Positions 25,873 to 33,125 of a stretch of DNA of 64,000 bases are shown here, piece by piece (the stretch's first letter is position 1; each line of letters starts with the position of its first letter). Where the stretch lies: NCBI GenBank assembly GCA_949296355.1, contig CASFPS010000008.1:107302-171301 (forward strand), given 5' to 3'. Source of the stretch: an uncultured bacterium (lineage in GTDB: Bacteria; Cyanobacteriota; Vampirovibrionia; Gastranaerophilales; Gastranaerophilaceae). The notes below the pieces were generated by a model. The model ran no database searches and was not told where the DNA came from. It worked only from the letters and a program-made list of their open reading frames with translations. The position numbers and the translations under genes were made by a program.

Positions 25873-26430
25873 CTAATTTTCAAATATCCGCTCCAGAAGC
25901 GCAGAAGCGTGCGCTATATCAAAATGAACAATTCTGAAAAGCTCTGTTATAAACTCTTTTATTTCCATATCCTCAGGTAAACTTCCGTAAGGGATATAAT
26001 ACAAATCCATCGGCAAAGCCCCGTTTTCATTGGGATAAAGATAATTTACCCCGAGCTTTCTGGCGCCATGTTTTTGATAAAACTTTATTCTTCTTAAAGT
26101 GTTTGGCTCCCGCTCATCCGGCTTTTCCACTTCTAAAAAGCAGCCTTTCTTTGCTGCAAATTTTTCTTTTAACGTCTCCAGAACCATTCCCCCGAAACCA
26201 TTAGAATGAAATTCCTTAAATATTGCAACATAATCAATAAAAATAAAATCCCGACTTTCAAACAAAATAACGTATCCGACAGGAGTTCCGCCATTAACTA
26301 CATCATAAGCACAATAATTTTTGCCGAAAATTTTTTGAAATTTTTCAAAACTCTTTAACTCCTCCGGCGGAAACTGGGATAACATATCGTTATAAATATT
26401 TTTAAAATCAGTAGTTTTAACTAGCTCCAT
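25873..26430 (-). CDS. GNAT-family acetyltransferase
   Basis: Protein of 185 residues with a GNAT fold: a strand pair VGYVILFESRDFIFIDYVAI, an acetyl-CoA loop around HSNGFGGMVLETL near residue 78, and RIKFYQKHGARKLGVNY near 125. It should transfer an acetyl group to an amine; the substrate is unknown. A longer-than-usual C-terminus follows. The gene lies 60 bases upstream of the MCE gene and may be cotranscribed with it. Confidence 0.78.
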   Translation of the reverse strand: MELVKTTDFKNIYNDMLSQFPPEELKSFEKFQKIFGKNYCAYDVVNGGTPVGYVILFESRDFIFIDYVAIFKEFHSNGFGGMVLETLKEKFAAKKGCFLEVEKPDEREPNTLRRIKFYQKHGARKLGVNYLYPNENGALPMDLYYIPYGSLPEDMEIKEFITELFRIVHFDIAHASALLERIFEN

Positions 26431-27189
26431 ATTTTAATTATAACAGAAATAATTGCAGGGCGGCTAAAGCGTAACTGGCGATATAAAACAGTTATTGTTG
26501 GGTTTCACCCAACCTACATTTTTATAATTAACTCGCGGCGTAAAATTTGCTAAATATGACAGTGACAGAGTCCTCCCGAGCGTTTTTTAGCGAGGGACGA
26601 TGTGCGGGCATTGCCCGCGCTTGCAGCCGTTCAATCCTATGCTCGTATGAGCATCCAAAACAGCAACGTTTCTTCTTTTTTTGCTTCATTTTTTCTTCTT
26701 TAAATAACAAAGAAGAAAAAATGAAGATATATAAAAATTTCGTAGTGTGGAGCTTGCCCCGCAAAAGTTATTGCCGGCTGGAATAGAAAAGTTATTGTCA
26801 GGTAAAACCTGACTTACGATTCTTACACAATGCTTGTGGAGCAAGCTCCACACTACGAGACTATTTTACAGTTTATAGGTCAGATTTTATCTGACATTTG
26901 GGCTGGTAGTAGAAACTTATAAGAGTGCAGTCATTGCGAGGGAACAGCCATTCAGCCCGAAGCAATCCGGAGGGAATGACGCAATAAAAAAATATGTGTT
27001 TGGTTTTAACCCAACAATAACTTAGTGGATTGCCGCGTCGCTCCCGCTCCTCGCAACGACGCTAAGCTGGTAGTTCTACCTACCAACCAAATACATTTAC
27101 CCCTGCCGTCATTCAGAGCCCAGCAACCATTCAGGGGCGAAGAATCCCTAAAACTTTAAACCGGTATGCTCAAGCGGTAAGACCTTCTT
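26431..27189. repeat. mosaic of dispersed palindromic repeats, no gene
   Basis: About 760 bases without a credible gene. It contains GTTGGGTTTCACCCAAC (26497-26513), the large covarying element (26577-26726), a degraded GTGGAGC palindrome (about 26746-26763), TGTCAGGT/ACCTGACT (about 26797-26813), TGTGGAGCAAGCTCCACA (26835-26852), GGTCAGATTTTATCTGAC (about 26878-26895), and a GTCATTGCGAGG...GAAGCAATCC repeat (about 26938-26985) followed by its inverted partner near 27024-27062. Close relatives occur at 44.6-45.4 kb, 49.1 kb and 60.1 kb. Confidence 0.75.
26577..26726 (+). repeat. covarying three-hairpin repeat, copy A
   Basis: A 150-base member of a repeat family with copies at 45192-45334 (plus) and 60105-60274 (minus). 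It contains hairpin 1 GCGGGC/GCCCGC (26604-26618), hairpin 2 ATGCTC/GAGCAT (about 26639-26654), and a long hairpin 3 in which CTTCATTTTTTCTTCTTT pairs over 18 bases with its complement up to 26726. The linkers TTCAATC and CAAAACA are conserved among the copies. The frame on the minus strand here appears to be a by-product of the repeat. Confidence 0.7.
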
Positions 27190-27228
27190 AAAAAAGATAC
27201 GGGCGGCTGAAAGCCGCCCGTATCAAAA
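27190..27228 (-). terminator. terminator after pgi
   Basis: On the minus strand TGATACGGGCGGCTT pairs with its complement around a TC-containing loop and is followed by six T residues, directly after the pgi stop. Confidence 0.9.
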
Positions 27229-27238
27229 CAACCAAAAC

Positions 27239-28537
27239 CTAAGAAATTCTTCCCGGAACAACAACTCCGCCTTTGAGGTTCTTTTTATAATACTCTACGT
27301 GCGGCTGAAGTACGCTGTCTAATACTTCCGGTAATTGACGATTTTGCATAACAGCTTCAACAATTTCCTGATAAACTGTTGCAAATGCCCTCAATTGAGT
27401 CAAAGCGCCTGCTGCCTGAGGAGTCAAGCCGAGCTTTGAAGTTTCAACGTATTCTTTAAAGAAAGCACCTGTTGACTCGTAAGACTTTGTTAATGCGCCG
27501 ATATAAGCTTCTGCGTTTTCAGAGCAAACGCCGTTATCTACCGGAACAGTAAGCGCAAATGCAAACTTATTTGCAGGATTAAAGTGTGCTTCTGCTGAAT
27601 GGTGCATAGCGTCAGGAACTTTTGCAATCTGTTTTAATGTATCTTTTACAGATTCATTCTGCATTTGAGCGTTCCAGTAAACTGTATTTTCAAACATAGA
27701 ACCCATATACTGATGAACAGAAGCTTCTATTCCGCTTAATTTAGCATCAGCCCAGAAAATACCTTCTTTTAAGGCGTCGTTCATTTCTAAATCGGAAGAC
27801 AATGAAAGTGATGAAATTTCCTGCGCTGACATTAACATAGATTTCATATCTTCTTTGCTCATGCCGGCAAAAGCAAGCGTAAACAAAGCGTGATCATCAA
27901 AAGCAGAGAATCTTCCGCCGACATCGTCGTGAATATATAAATCACCTAACCATCCGTTTTCGTTTGAAGTTCTTCTGAGTTCGCTCTTTTCCGCATTCTT
28001 GTCAGTTACCGCTATAAAATGCTTAGCAGTTGATTTTTTTGCTTCTTCAACAGACTGACCTTTTGCAATATAAGCGTCTTCAAGCATTTTTTGAATTCTC
28101 AAAAATCCGTCTTTTGTTTCAAAAGTTGAGCCTGATTTTGAAGCAATTAAATAATTTGAAGAAAGAACGTTGTTTCCGAGTCTTTCCAGGAATCTTGCAA
28201 AGCTTATGGAATCAACATCTGAATAGAAATAAATTTTATCTCCGCAAATATTCAGCCCGTTAATTCCGAGCATATGTTCAACAGTATGTTTTGAACCGCC
28301 GATACCTATAACACTCAATTTGTCTACACCTGTCTGAGATTTGAGTTTAGAAGCAAGAGAATAAATATCGTCCAATCTCTTAGCCTGTTCTTCCGGAAGA
28401 TTAACCCAGTTTAAGAATTTACCCGGCTGATTTGCACGGGAAGAAAACTCTTTTACAAATTCAGATGTTTTTGAAGAATACTTGGAAAAATCAACACCTG
28501 AAAAAGTTGTTTTTAATGATGAATTTTTAGTTAACAT
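27239..28537 (-). CDS. pgi: glucose-6-phosphate isomerase
   Basis: Protein of 432 residues with two SIS domains: GIGGSKHTVEHML near residue 74, SKSGSTFETKDG near 132, DDVGGRFSAFDDHALF near 205, and a C-terminal AGALTQLRAFATVYQ helix. It interconverts glucose-6-phosphate and fructose-6-phosphate in glycolysis and gluconeogenesis. The length matches the shorter bacterial form of about 430-450 residues. GGAGAG lies upstream of the start, and a terminator follows the gene. Confidence 0.95.
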   Translation of the reverse strand: MLTKNSSLKTTFSGVDFSKYSSKTSEFVKEFSSRANQPGKFLNWVNLPEEQAKRLDDIYSLASKLKSQTGVDKLSVIGIGGSKHTVEHMLGINGLNICGDKIYFYSDVDSISFARFLERLGNNVLSSNYLIASKSGSTFETKDGFLRIQKMLEDAYIAKGQSVEEAKKSTAKHFIAVTDKNAEKSELRRTSNENGWLGDLYIHDDVGGRFSAFDDHALFTLAFAGMSKEDMKSMLMSAQEISSLSLSSDLEMNDALKEGIFWADAKLSGIEASVHQYMGSMFENTVYWNAQMQNESVKDTLKQIAKVPDAMHHSAEAHFNPANKFAFALTVPVDNGVCSENAEAYIGALTKSYESTGAFFKEYVETSKLGLTPQAAGALTQLRAFATVYQEIVEAVMQNRQLPEVLDSVLQPHVEYYKKNLKGGVVVPGRIS

Positions 28538-28651
28538 ATCTAACTCTCCTTTTTTCTATATGATACCATAAAATTTTATTCCACCCCGCATACAATTATC
28601 TGAAGATTATTATAATTATGTAACAAATTGTAAAAATTTTCCTAAAAACCC

Positions 28652-28678
28652 TAAAGTTTTAGAAAAAAATGCCGATAA
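28652..28678 (+). promoter_or_regulatory. sigma-28 (FliA) promoter
   Basis: TAAAGTTT, an 11-base spacer and GCCGATAA: an exact consensus match. Transcription would start near 28685, about 22 bases before the ATG at 28707. Confidence 0.9.
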
Positions 28679-28706
28679 CATTAATACAAAGGACAGGGCA
28701 AAGGAT

Positions 28707-29120
28707 ATGGCAGAAACATTTAATCTGAATACTTTCTTACAGACGTACAAAACACAAACGTATGATCCGACCAAACAACACGCTGCTGCAGAAGAAAAAA
28801 TGGAAGAGAGACTCCAGCAGCAGGCGGAAGAGGCTGTTAAACAAAGCGGATTTCTTACCCTTACGCTTTCTGAGAAGATGGCAGAACTCGGTATCGGAGA
28901 AAGAGCACTACAACAATTTGCAGATACCGCTCTTGGTTTGTTGACAGATGTTGTAAACCCGATAGGCGATTATCTCGAAAAGTACGAAAATATCTTTGAC
29001 CAGAGAGTTTATAATTCAGAAATACAAAGTTATGCTAAGCAGATGTTCTTCGCATCTCAAGCTATGAGGCAGGAAGCTGCTGAAAATACTACCGGACAAA
29101 ACTTTGTATATGATATGTAA
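28707..29120 (+). CDS. sigma-28-controlled small protein of unknown function
   Basis: Protein of 137 residues, largely helical, with an acidic/glutamine-rich N-terminal helix (AAAEEKMEERLQQQAEEAVK), then LTLSEKMAELGIGERALQQF and a C-terminal helix. No signal peptide or membrane segment is visible and I recognise no family. AAAGGAT lies just before the ATG. It stands alone between a consensus sigma-28 promoter and a strong terminator, which places it in the late flagellar regulon. It could be a chaperone, an anti-sigma-type regulator or an exported subunit; nothing in the sequence decides this. Confidence 0.75.
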   Translation: MAETFNLNTFLQTYKTQTYDPTKQHAAAEEKMEERLQQQAEEAVKQSGFLTLTLSEKMAELGIGERALQQFADTALGLLTDVVNPIGDYLEKYENIFDQRVYNSEIQSYAKQMFFASQAMRQEAAENTTGQNFVYDM

Positions 29121-29146
29121 CCACCTTTTCTTCCGTGTAATATATT

Positions 29147-29186
29147 AAAAAGCGCGGGTGACAAAATTGTCACCCGCGCTTTTTTA
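29147..29186. terminator. bidirectional terminator
   Basis: AAAGCGCGGGTGACAA pairs with TTGTCACCCGCGCTTT, flanked by A- and T-runs. It serves the sigma-28 gene on the left and rplT on the right. Confidence 0.92.
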
Positions 29187-29201
29187 AAGACATTTATTAA
29201 A

Positions 29202-29552
29202 TTATAAAGCTGCTTTTGCTGCTTCTACAACAACAGAGAAAGCTTCTTTGTCGTTTACTGCAAGATCAGCAAGCATTTTTCTGTTAACCTGAATGTTTGC
29301 TTTTTTGCAGGCATTAACGAATCTTGAATAGCTCATACCCTGTTCTCTAACAGCGGCATTGATTCTTACAATCCAGAGACGTCTCATATTACGTTTTGTA
29401 GCGCGTCTGTCTCTGTAAGCGTATTTAAGAGCCTTCATTACTGCAATATTTGCAACTTTGAAGATTCTGCTTCTTGCGCCTTTAAAACCTTTAGCAAGCT
29501 TTAATATTTTTTTGTGTCTGTTGCGACATACATTTCCACGTTTAATTCTCAT
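29202..29552 (-). CDS. rplT: 50S ribosomal protein L20
   Basis: Protein of 116 residues with the L20 pattern: [41 protein letters not shown] and [20 protein letters not shown]. It binds 23S rRNA early in assembly of the large subunit. It follows rpmI by 12 bases, the standard gene order; infC, usually ahead of them, is absent here. Confidence 0.98.
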   Translation of the reverse strand: MRIKRGNVCRNRHKKILKLAKGFKGARSRIFKVANIAVMKALKYAYRDRRATKRNMRRLWIVRINAAVREQGMSYSRFVNACKKANIQVNRKMLADLAVNDKEAFSVVVEAAKAAL

Positions 29553-29564
29553 TGTTCAACACTC

Positions 29565-29774
29565 CTATCTAGCATACTTCTTGTAAGGTAACTCTTTAGA
29601 AACCAGTTTTTCGTGAGTTTCAGAAATTACGGCATCTCCGAAAATCTTACGTTTTCTGGATTCTGACTTGTGTTGAAGCAAGTGACCGATACCTGCATGT
29701 CTTCTTGTAATTTTACCTGTGCCTGTAACTTTGTATCTCTTAGCTGCAGCACGGTGTGTTTTTAATTTTGGCAT
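29565..29774 (-). CDS. rpmI: 50S ribosomal protein L35
   Basis: Protein of 69 residues: [39 protein letters not shown]. It is a standard L35 of normal size. AAAAAGGAGAA lies before the start. The leader upstream contains an inverted repeat (AATCAAC/GTTGATT, about 29799-29825) that could take part in L20 autoregulation, known for this operon in other bacteria. Confidence 0.97.
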   Translation of the reverse strand: MPKLKTHRAAAKRYKVTGTGKITRRHAGIGHLLQHKSESRKRKIFGDAVISETHEKLVSKELPYKKYAR

Positions 29775-29920
29775 TTCTTTTCTCCTTTTTTACAATAATC
29801 AACTAATCTTGCGACCGGTTGATTAAGGCTTTTGTGTATAATCCGGGCAAGGCATACCATAGCACTATACTCCGGCATATTTGAAGTTTAGTATAAAGAC
29901 TTTACCCTGTCAAGCTATAG

Positions 29921-30235
29921 TTACAGATTTATTAAGATACGGTAATACTTTTGGACAGTTTTTTCATCAGATAATTCTAAAATTTTATTTATTTTTGTTA
30001 TTAAACTATCCTTATCCGCAAAATGACTATAATCAAACAATTCTTTAACTTCAACCTCCAGAGCTTTTGAAATATTCTCAAGGCTTTCTTCTTTAGGTAT
30101 TTGTACTCCTCTTTCAATTTTAGAGAGATTAGAAGCTTCCATATTTAAAATTTCAGCAAGCTTTAATTGCGTAAGCCCTCTTTTTTCCCGCAATTCTTTT
30201 ATTCTAAGACCTAAATTTTTAGAAATTTCACCCAT
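29921..30235 (-). CDS. XRE-family helix-turn-helix regulator
   Basis: Protein of 104 residues. Residues about 10-66 are a Cro/C1-type HTH: RIKELREKRGLTQLKLAEIL, then MEASNLSKIERGVQIPKEE and ENISKALEVEVKELF. The C-terminus is a short helical tail. It should bind an operator, probably its own; I see no clear palindrome next to it. It stands alone, with a gene remnant on the other strand just upstream. Confidence 0.88.
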   Translation of the reverse strand: MGEISKNLGLRIKELREKRGLTQLKLAEILNMEASNLSKIERGVQIPKEESLENISKALEVEVKELFDYSHFADKDSLITKINKILELSDEKTVQKYYRILINL

Positions 30236-30293
30236 CTCAATAACAGAATACTATCTTTTCTATTGCATATAAAGATTTTAGTAAGGCTATATA

Positions 30294-30506
30294 GATATTG
30301 TTGAAGAAGTTACCGGAAAAAGCTGGGACAGCGACGGCTGGGAAGTTGACATAGAACAATGGACGGCAATATGCGAAAAAGTTAACGGTACTGACGGAGA
30401 TGAAGAAAGGCTCAAAGGTAAAACAAGAGCAGATATTCCGGAAAACAGACAGGCGCTTTTGAGGTTTCTGGAAGAAAAAGGCTGGCTGTACGAACAGTTT
30501 AAATAA
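30294..30506 (+). pseudogene. 3' remnant of a lost gene
   Basis: An open frame of 70 codons ending in TAA at 30506. It has no ATG, GTG or TTG start, and an in-frame TAA sits three codons upstream of 30294. The translation (DIVEEVTGKSWDSDGWEVDI, ending LLRFLEEKGWLYEQFK) has good coding character and looks like the C-terminal end of a protein that has lost its 5' part. I do not recognise the family. It lies between two unrelated genes, as expected after a deletion. Confidence 0.55.
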
Positions 30507-30550
30507 AAATTTTGTTTACATAAACCGGTTTTAATGTTAATCTTGTATCT

Positions 30551-31156
30551 ATGGATAACAAAGTTTTGTTTAATATCGGCTATGGTCTTTATGTTTTGAC
30601 CGCAAACGAGGGTGAAAAAGACAACGGATGTATTATCAATACCGTTATGCAGGTAACTTCCGACCCGCTGCAGATTGCAATTGCAGTCAATAAAAAGAAT
30701 TACACAAACGAGATGATACAGAGAACAAAAAAGTTCAATGTTTCTATCCTTAGCGAAAGTTCAAAATTTGAAATATTTAAACATTTTGGCTTCCAATCAG
30801 GGCGTGATGTTGATAAGTTTGCTTCTTTTTATGACACAAAAAGAAGCCCGAACGGAGTTTTATATATTACTCAAAACACAAACTCCTATATGTCAGCCTA
30901 CGTTAAGCAGGAAATAGATTTAGGAACACATACACTATTTATAGCCCAGCTTGTTGCGGCTGAAATTCTATCAGAAGAACCAACTGTAACTTATACATAT
31001 TACCGGAATAACATTAAGCCGAAACCGCAAAAAACTGAGAAAAAAGGCTGGAGATGCAAAATTTGCGGCTACATTTATGAAGGTGAAGATTTACCGGTCG
31101 ATTTCATCTGCCCGTGGTGTAAGCACGGAGCTGTGGATTTTGAAAGAATTGGATAA
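30551..31156 (+). CDS. flavin reductase-rubredoxin fusion
   Basis: Protein of 201 residues. The N-terminal 150 residues form an FMN-binding flavin-reductase domain (LFNIGYGLYVLTANEGEKDN, SDPLQIAIAVNKKNYTNEMI). A short linker leads to a C-terminal rubredoxin (residues about 160-201) with its four iron ligands in CKICGYIYEG and CPWCKHGA. This is the layout of the high-molecular-weight rubredoxin of acetogens, which passes electrons from NAD(P)H to flavodiiron proteins that reduce oxygen or nitric oxide. A role in oxidative-stress defence of an anaerobe is inferred. No flavodiiron gene is adjacent. Confidence 0.88.
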   Translation: MDNKVLFNIGYGLYVLTANEGEKDNGCIINTVMQVTSDPLQIAIAVNKKNYTNEMIQRTKKFNVSILSESSKFEIFKHFGFQSGRDVDKFASFYDTKRSPNGVLYITQNTNSYMSAYVKQEIDLGTHTLFIAQLVAAEILSEEPTVTYTYYRNNIKPKPQKTEKKGWRCKICGYIYEGEDLPVDFICPWCKHGAVDFERIG

Positions 31157-31172
31157 TACATTAAAAAATGTA

Positions 31173-31200
31173 TTGATATTTACCATCTGCTCTGTATAAT
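31173..31200 (+). promoter_or_regulatory. sigma-70-type promoter of the structured RNA units
   Basis: TTGATA, a 16-base spacer and TATAAT. Transcription would begin near 31207, 14 bases before the first base of the closing stem of unit 1. Confidence 0.7.
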
Positions 31201-31220
31201 AGATTTATAATCCTGAAAAG

Positions 31221-31413
31221 AGAATACAGGCAGAAGATTTTAACAAACATTCGCTGACTTTTACAAGAAAGGAGGTAATATGTTGTTAAAAATCAGCGAA
31301 AAAGAACTACTGATATTAATATCAATAGTTCTTTGAATCCAATCTCATTAATTTGAGAGCGGGTATGGGCATTTGCGCTGCCCATGCCTGTATTCTTATT
31401 TTAAACTATTTTT
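31221..31413 (+). ncRNA. structured RNA unit 1 with embedded micro-ORF
   Basis: A 193-base unit with its own promoter. Predicted stems: closing stem AGAATACA (31221) with TGTATTCT (to 31396); stem 2 TTCGCTGA (31250-31257) with TCAGCGAA (31293-31300), extended inward by TTTTACAA/TTGTTAAAA; stem 3 within 31302-31333, AAGAACTA/TAGTTCTT continuing into a palindromic TGATATTAATATCA; stem 4 TCTCA/TGAGA (31343-31358); stem 5 GGTATGGGCA (31362) with TGCCCATGCC (to 31388). The loop of stem 2 carries AAAGGAGGT and an ATG. It matches no RNA family I recognise. Confidence 0.65.
31280..31336 (+). CDS. 18-residue hydrophobic peptide in unit 1
   Basis: ATG at 31280, 4-5 bases after AAAGGAGGT, encodes MLLKISEKELLILISIVL and stops with TGA. 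The second half is purely hydrophobic. It aligns without gaps with the peptide of unit 2 as x-x-x-K-I-x-x-x-E-L-L-x-x-I-x-I-V-L, with only conservative changes. Small hydrophobic peptides of this kind are typical of type I toxins and membrane microproteins. The ORF also coincides with two RNA stems, so part of its conservation may come from structure. Confidence 0.45.
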   Translation: MLLKISEKELLILISIVL

Positions 31414-31440
31414 AGAAAAATACAAGTGTACATTCAAAAC

Positions 31441-31632
31441 AGAGTACAGGCAGAAGATTTTAACAAGCATTTTAACTATCAGGAAAGGAGGTTAAAATGA
31501 TAGTTAAAATCAACAAAGAAGAACTATTACTCATAATAGTAATAGTTCTTGAACTCAAATCCATATTCTAATATGGAGCGGGTATGGGTGTTAGTGTCGC
31601 CCGTGCCTGTATTCTCATTTTAAACTATTTTT
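31441..31632 (+). ncRNA. structured RNA unit 2 with embedded micro-ORF
   Basis: A 192-base second copy, offset by 220 bases from unit 1. Stems are kept while the sequence changes: closing stem AGAGTACA (31441) with TGTATTCT (to 31615), using a G-T pair; stem 2 TTTTAACTATCA (31470-31481) with TGATAGTTAAAA (31498-31509), a wholly different sequence from unit 1; stem 3 AAGAACTATTAC/GTAATAGTTCTT (31519-31550); stem 4 CCATATT/AATATGG (31561-31576); stem 5 GGTATGGGTG/CGCCCGTGCC (31581-31607). The single-stranded GCAGAAGATTTTAACAA and GAAAGGAGGT segments are conserved. Confidence 0.65.
31497..31571 (+). CDS. 24-residue hydrophobic peptide in unit 2
   Basis: ATG at 31497, 5 bases after AAAGGAGGT, encodes MIVKINKEELLLIIVIVLEL followed by KSIF and TAA. 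It aligns over 18 residues with the unit 1 peptide and is six residues longer. The start codon lies at the edge of stem 2, so pairing could gate translation. Function unknown; a membrane-active peptide is inferred. Confidence 0.45.
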   Translation: MIVKINKEELLLIIVIVLELKSIF

Positions 31633-31657
31633 ATAATTTTTCAAGTATAATAAAAAT

Positions 31658-32242
31658 ATGAAAAGAGAGAAATTAGATAAATTAAAACAAGAGTGTCTGG
31701 AATGCAAAAAGTGTCCGCTTGGCGAAACAAGGATTAATATTGTATTCTCAGACGGAAATGCTGATATGGCAAAAGCAATTTTGGTAGGTGAAGCCCCTGG
31801 AGAAAACGAGGATAAGACAGGTACTCCGTTTGTCGGGCGTGCAGGCAAGCTTTTAAACGAATTTCTTGAAAAAGCCGGAATTTCAAGAGAAAAAGACTTG
31901 TACATAATAAATACGGTAAAATGCCGCCCGCCTAAAAACAGGGTTCCGACCGATACGGAAAAAGCTGCCTGCGAAAACTATCTTTTAAAACAAATAGAAA
32001 TCATTAATCCGGAAGTTATGATTTTTTGCGGCGCAACCGCTTTAAAATCGTTCTATGACAAAAAAATTCAAATCTCAAAAATCAGAGGAGAAGTTCTGGA
32101 GCTTGAAATAGGCGGGAAAAAGAGAAAATGCATTCCGATTTTTCACCCGTCTTATCTTCTCAGGTATCATTCGCTTGAAGAAGGAAGCCCGAGAGATTTA
32201 ATGCTCAAGGATTTGACCAAAATAAAAAATCTTATATCTTAA
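31658..32242 (+). CDS. family 4 uracil-DNA glycosylase
   Basis: Protein of 194 residues with the family-4 (UDGa) pattern: the [4Fe-4S] cysteines in ECKKC near residue 14 and two later (KCRPPKNR and AACENY), the active-site GEAPGENEDKTGTPFVGRAG near 47, and HPSYLLR near 168. It removes uracil from DNA in base-excision repair. It follows the tandem RNA units by 25 bases and converges on miaA with an 11-base overlap. Confidence 0.94.
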   Translation: MKREKLDKLKQECLECKKCPLGETRINIVFSDGNADMAKAILVGEAPGENEDKTGTPFVGRAGKLLNEFLEKAGISREKDLYIINTVKCRPPKNRVPTDTEKAACENYLLKQIEIINPEVMIFCGATALKSFYDKKIQISKIRGEVLELEIGGKKRKCIPIFHPSYLLRYHSLEEGSPRDLMLKDLTKIKNLIS

Positions 32243-33080
32243 TTTCAAGTTTAGGATTTTTCCTAAACCACGTAAGCTGACGTTTAGCAAAGTTTCTGGT
32301 ATGCTGTTTGAGTTTATCCAGAGCTTCGTCAAGTGTACATTTACCGTCCAGATAAGATAAAATTTCCTGATACCCGATTGTACAGACAAAATTCTTTATT
32401 CTTCCGTGTTTTGCAAGCAGTTTTTCGGTTTCTTCTATCAAACCCTTTTCTACCATCATATCAACCCGGCGGTTAATTTTTTCGTACAAATCTTCTCTTG
32501 AAGTAAGAACAGGCATTCGCCAATCAACATCAAATTCAGGTTCTTTTTCAATCTCCAGTTGGGAAATCGGCTTGTTTAAAGTCTTAATAACCTCAATAGC
32601 CCTTACTATTCTGCGTTTGTTTGCCTCTTTCAGCCTATCTGCCGTAAGACTGTCCAACTCCTCTAATTCTTTTAGCAAAACCTCTTTTTCTTTCTTATCC
32701 AGCTTTTCTCTTAATTCATAATCTGCTTCAACCCGCGGGAGATTGTAATGTTCAAGCAGCACTCTTAAATATAAGCCCGTTCCGCCTGCAACAATAGGAA
32801 CTTTACCGCGGGAAATTATATCATTAATGCATTTTTTCGCGTCATCATAATAATTCCCGACCGAATAATCAAACTCGGGTTCCACAATATCAATCATGTA
32901 ATGCGGAATCCCTTCACGCTCTTCCATATCCGGTTTTGCAGAGGCAATATCAAACCCTTTATACACAAGCCTTGAGTCGGCTGAAATTATCTCGCCTTCG
33001 AGTTCATGTGCGAGTTCTATTGCCATTTTTGTTTTGCCGCTTGCTGTCGGACCGACTACCGCTATAACTTTCTGTTTCAT
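32232..33080 (-). CDS. miaA: tRNA dimethylallyltransferase
   Basis: Protein of 282 residues from the ATG at 33080, which gives the usual MKQKVIAVVGPTASGKTKMA opening; in-frame starts upstream (33095, 33104) have no better ribosome-binding site. The P-loop GPTASGKT, the DIASAKPDMEER segment and GGTGLYLRVLLEHYN are all conserved. It adds a dimethylallyl group to A37 of tRNAs reading codons that begin with U. It overlaps the end of the convergent uracil-DNA glycosylase. Confidence 0.95.
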   Translation of the reverse strand: MKQKVIAVVGPTASGKTKMAIELAHELEGEIISADSRLVYKGFDIASAKPDMEEREGIPHYMIDIVEPEFDYSVGNYYDDAKKCINDIISRGKVPIVAGGTGLYLRVLLEHYNLPRVEADYELREKLDKKEKEVLLKELEELDSLTADRLKEANKRRIVRAIEVIKTLNKPISQLEIEKEPEFDVDWRMPVLTSREDLYEKINRRVDMMVEKGLIEETEKLLAKHGRIKNFVCTIGYQEILSYLDGKCTLDEALDKLKQHTRNFAKRQLTWFRKNPKLEIKI

Positions 33081-33125
33081 ATTTACATAATACATTAAAA
33101 TCAAAAAGTGTGATATAATATCCCT

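Noticed and set aside
26528..26764. Minus-strand 78-codon frame
   Set aside because: It covers the repeat copy A, and its similarity to the frame at 45123-45332 comes from the repeat DNA, not from a protein.
31221..31632. CRISPR or integron attC array
   Set aside because: Only two units of about 192 bases with internally varying stems; no short identical repeats, no spacers, no integrase or cas genes nearby.
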